The notes beneath the pieces are model-generated. The model worked only from the letters and a program-made list of their open reading frames with translations. It was not told where the DNA came from and searched no databases. Of a stretch of 64,000 nucleotides of DNA, positions 63,996 to 64,000 are shown piece after piece. Source of the DNA: Eubacteriales bacterium (lineage in GTDB: Bacteria > Bacillota > Clostridia > Lachnospirales > Lachnospiraceae); assembly GCA_030539395.1 (NCBI GenBank), contig JAUNSC010000017.1, positions 1-64,000 of the forward strand. Direction: 5' to 3'. The position numbers and the translations under genes were made by a program. Numbering within the stretch: position 1 is the stretch's first letter; each line of letters begins with the position of its first letter.

Positions 63996-64000
63996 GATTC

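Noticed and set aside
1..64000. CRISPR array, prophage or integrative element
   Set aside because: No regular short repeats with spacers, phage structural genes, integrase or transposase genes were seen on either strand.

Overview
The window looks like a chromosomal segment of a low-GC Gram-positive anaerobe, most probably a Lachnospiraceae member close to Blautia. The support is indirect: Shine-Dalgarno sequences of AGGAGG type, SipW-dependent secretion, a class B sortase, a type III glutamine synthetase, DUF951 and DUF1858 proteins, and Firmicutes housekeeping blocks. No tRNA, rRNA, CRISPR array, prophage or intact transposase was seen.

Positions 200-17760 form an alpha-glucan/maltodextrin region. 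It holds two AraC regulators, an M19 dipeptidase, two GH13 alpha-glucosidases, two recently diverged solute-binding proteins, one MalF/MalG permease pair, an MDR dehydrogenase, a ROK regulator, a 4-alpha-glucanotransferase and two LacI-type regulators. One LacI-type gene (14122-15204) is cut by a single in-frame TAG. No transport ATPase is present, so a shared MsmK-type ATPase elsewhere is expected. Positions 17921-22914 (minus) are a tightly overlapping six-gene operon: four proteins with SipW-type signal peptides, the SipW peptidase itself, and a SpaA-like secreted protein. It is a candidate surface fibre or matrix system.

Positions 23162-28877 carry a DUF885 protein, then gdpP-rplI-dnaB. 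Two copies of a small inverted-repeat element (28868-29158) follow dnaB. Positions 29169-33131 hold a divergent envelope-glycan module: an SMR-like flippase pair facing a GT2 glycosyltransferase, an aminotransferase-fold protein and an ATP-grasp enzyme. A 1098-residue fimbrial-type surface protein and UDP-galactopyranose mutase follow. rpsF-ssb-rpsR (39050-37997, minus) faces gdpP-rplI-dnaB from the far side of this cargo, as expected if the segment between them was inverted.

Positions 39223-45616 (minus) contain a C39-like protease, DUF951, a sirtuin, sortase B, a VanRS-like two-component system, a GC-rich tandem repeat and asnS. Positions 45799-50345 are a nitrogen block: a DUF1858 protein, an ammonium channel fused to a PII domain behind a leader with an intrinsic terminator, and glutamine synthetase III. 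The glnN and asnS promoters share an operator-like dyad. Positions 50490-64000 hold an NlpC/P60 hydrolase, a MoxR-VWA pair with a small companion, a second C39-like secreted protein, a cation antiporter, a HicB-like protein, a BlaI-type repressor, FtsH, DUF1846 and pyrG, the last behind an attenuator-like hairpin.

Promoters, operators and terminators were found by eye from -35/-10 spacing and inverted repeats. Family calls rest on recognised motifs, without database searches.
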